Of a DNA stretch of 6,787 bases, positions 6,271 through 6,787 are shown piece by piece. Every line of letters starts with the position of its first letter. Within the stretch, counting starts at the first letter, position 1. This stretch comes from an uncultured Flammeovirgaceae bacterium. GTDB lineage: Bacteria; Bacteroidota; Bacteroidia; Cytophagales; Cyclobacteriaceae. The notes beneath the pieces are model-generated. The model was not told where the DNA came from. It searched no databases and was given only the letters and a program-made list of their open reading frames with translations. Where the stretch lies: the NCBI GenBank assembly GCA_937138955.1, contig CAKZPJ010000115.1:1-6787 (forward strand), in the 5' to 3' direction. A program made the translations under genes and the position numbers.

Positions 6271-6279
6271 ATGGATAAC
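6268..6279. promoter_or_regulatory. Inverted repeat over the start codon
   Basis: GTTAT-GG-ATAAC is a perfect 5-bp inverted repeat with a 2-base centre that contains the ATG at 6271-6273. It could be a binding site for a repressor, perhaps autoregulation, or chance in AT-rich DNA. Confidence 0.2.
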
Positions 6280-6525
6280 CTATATTCTTTTCATAAGCTG
6301 TCACTTGAAGAAAGAACCCAGTACGTTTTAGGTAATGGTCAACTTTTATGTAGTCGATATTTTGCCGGGAGGAAAGTATTTCTCTACTATACCGGTCGAT
6401 TTTTTGCTGAAATCTGGTTTGATACCCGAAAAAGTAAAGTATCAAATATTATCCCGTTTACTACCACAAAATGCTTAAAACCTTATCTTGATCTCATTGA
6501 TATCAATGATGCATTTGTATGCTAA
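6271..6525 (+). CDS. 84-aa protein of unknown function
   Basis: A small soluble protein without signal peptide or membrane segment. It begins MDNLYSFHKLSLEERTQYVL, has an aromatic centre (RYFAGRKVFLYYTGRFFAEIWFD, roughly residues 30-51) that probably forms a three-stranded beta sheet, and ends in a short helix with a C-terminal Cys. In layout it resembles short uncharacterised Bacteroidota proteins of about 70-85 aa with a LxLEERT-like start and an F(F/Y)xEVW/IWF strand, but I cannot name a family. A candidate promoter lies just upstream, so it is probably transcribed alone. One line of it that I counted is about 35% GC, lower than the regulator. Its TAA (6523-6525) interlocks with the stop of the convergent gene. 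Confidence 0.7.
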   Translation: MDNLYSFHKLSLEERTQYVLGNGQLLCSRYFAGRKVFLYYTGRFFAEIWFDTRKSKVSNIIPFTTTKCLKPYLDLIDINDAFVC

Positions 6526-6787
6526 CTTATGGTAAGACAACCTTGTCCATCGTAGAAAATATCACCTTGATCTAGCATCTCTTTTATTACACTAGCTAGC
6601 ACAGCCTCATCAATTTGCCCTAGTGCCATCATGAGTTTCTCAGGTGGCTGGGGCGATTGATTTAACCGCTGAATAATATCTCCCCTTACCTTACCTTGTT
6701 CAGCGCGGTTAGATTTGATGTGTTTCCCTTTCTTTTTTTGCAGACAGTGGTCGCAACCCCGCAGTCTACCGGGTACTTTTCCCCAAA
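6522..6787 (-). CDS. Unassigned protein, C-terminal part (5' end outside window)
   Basis: On the minus strand an open frame enters from the right edge and runs 87 residues to a TAG (complement of 6522-6524). The visible part begins with a basic, Gly-rich stretch, WGKVPGRLRGCDHCLQKKKG, containing a Cys-x2-Cys pair. It is followed by a segment (GKVRGDIIQRLNQSP, then LMMALGQIDEAVLASVIKEML, then GDIFYDGQGCLTIS) that reads like a helix-helix-helix-wing winged-helix fold. The upstream Cys pair may be half of a zinc or Fe-S site. The layout faintly recalls the C-terminus of short MutY-type DNA glycosylases, which also have cysteines followed by an RGxLL winged helix, but the Fe-S cysteine spacing is not visible and I do not assign it. 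Another DNA-binding protein is equally possible. Confidence 0.65.
   Translation of the reverse strand, partial: WGKVPGRLRGCDHCLQKKKGKHIKSNRAEQGKVRGDIIQRLNQSPQPPEKLMMALGQIDEAVLASVIKEMLDQGDIFYDGQGCLTIS

Overview
The window looks like chromosomal DNA from a marine or environmental Bacteroidota, probably of the Cytophagales type. Pointers are the moderate GC content, genes without Shine-Dalgarno sequences, candidate promoters of the TAnnTTTG type, a DUF6934-like protein, and a histidine kinase with the HEFKTPI H-box common in that phylum. This placement is inferred from gene style and not from a marker gene.

Region 1 (1-1476, + strand) is a two-component system: the C-terminal part of a sensor histidine kinase, cut by the left edge of the window, then an intact OmpR-type response regulator. 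Region 2 (1486 to about 2150) is a compact AT-rich cassette directly behind the regulator. It holds a DUF6934-like protein (148 aa) and a 56-aa protein joined by an ATGA stop/start overlap. Right after the cassette (about 2153-2272) lies a second, headless copy of the last ~37 codons of the response regulator. The cassette is therefore bracketed by two copies of the regulator's 3' end, about 90% identical. This is the most notable structure in the window. It suggests that the pair inserted into the regulator gene while supplying a replacement 3' end, or arrived by recombination between related regulator loci.

Region 3 (2350-2898, - strand) is a PNPOx-like flavin-binding protein. It is divergent from Region 4 (2981-6044, + strand), a two-gene operon. 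Its first gene is a secreted class C beta-lactamase-like serine hydrolase with a lysine-rich linker and a TPR-like tail. One base later comes a PutP-type sodium:solute symporter that starts with GTG. A plausible but unproven link is that the hydrolase releases a small amino-acid or peptide-like product outside the inner membrane and the symporter imports it. The 82-bp divergent promoter region holds back-to-back TAnnTTTG boxes and a short perfect palindrome that could be an operator.

Region 5 (6045-6787) is an AT-rich spacer with a candidate promoter, an 84-aa protein of unknown function, and the 3' end of an unassigned minus-strand gene that runs off the right edge. The stop codons of these last two convergent genes interlock. 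No tRNA, rRNA, CRISPR array, transposase or integrase was seen.
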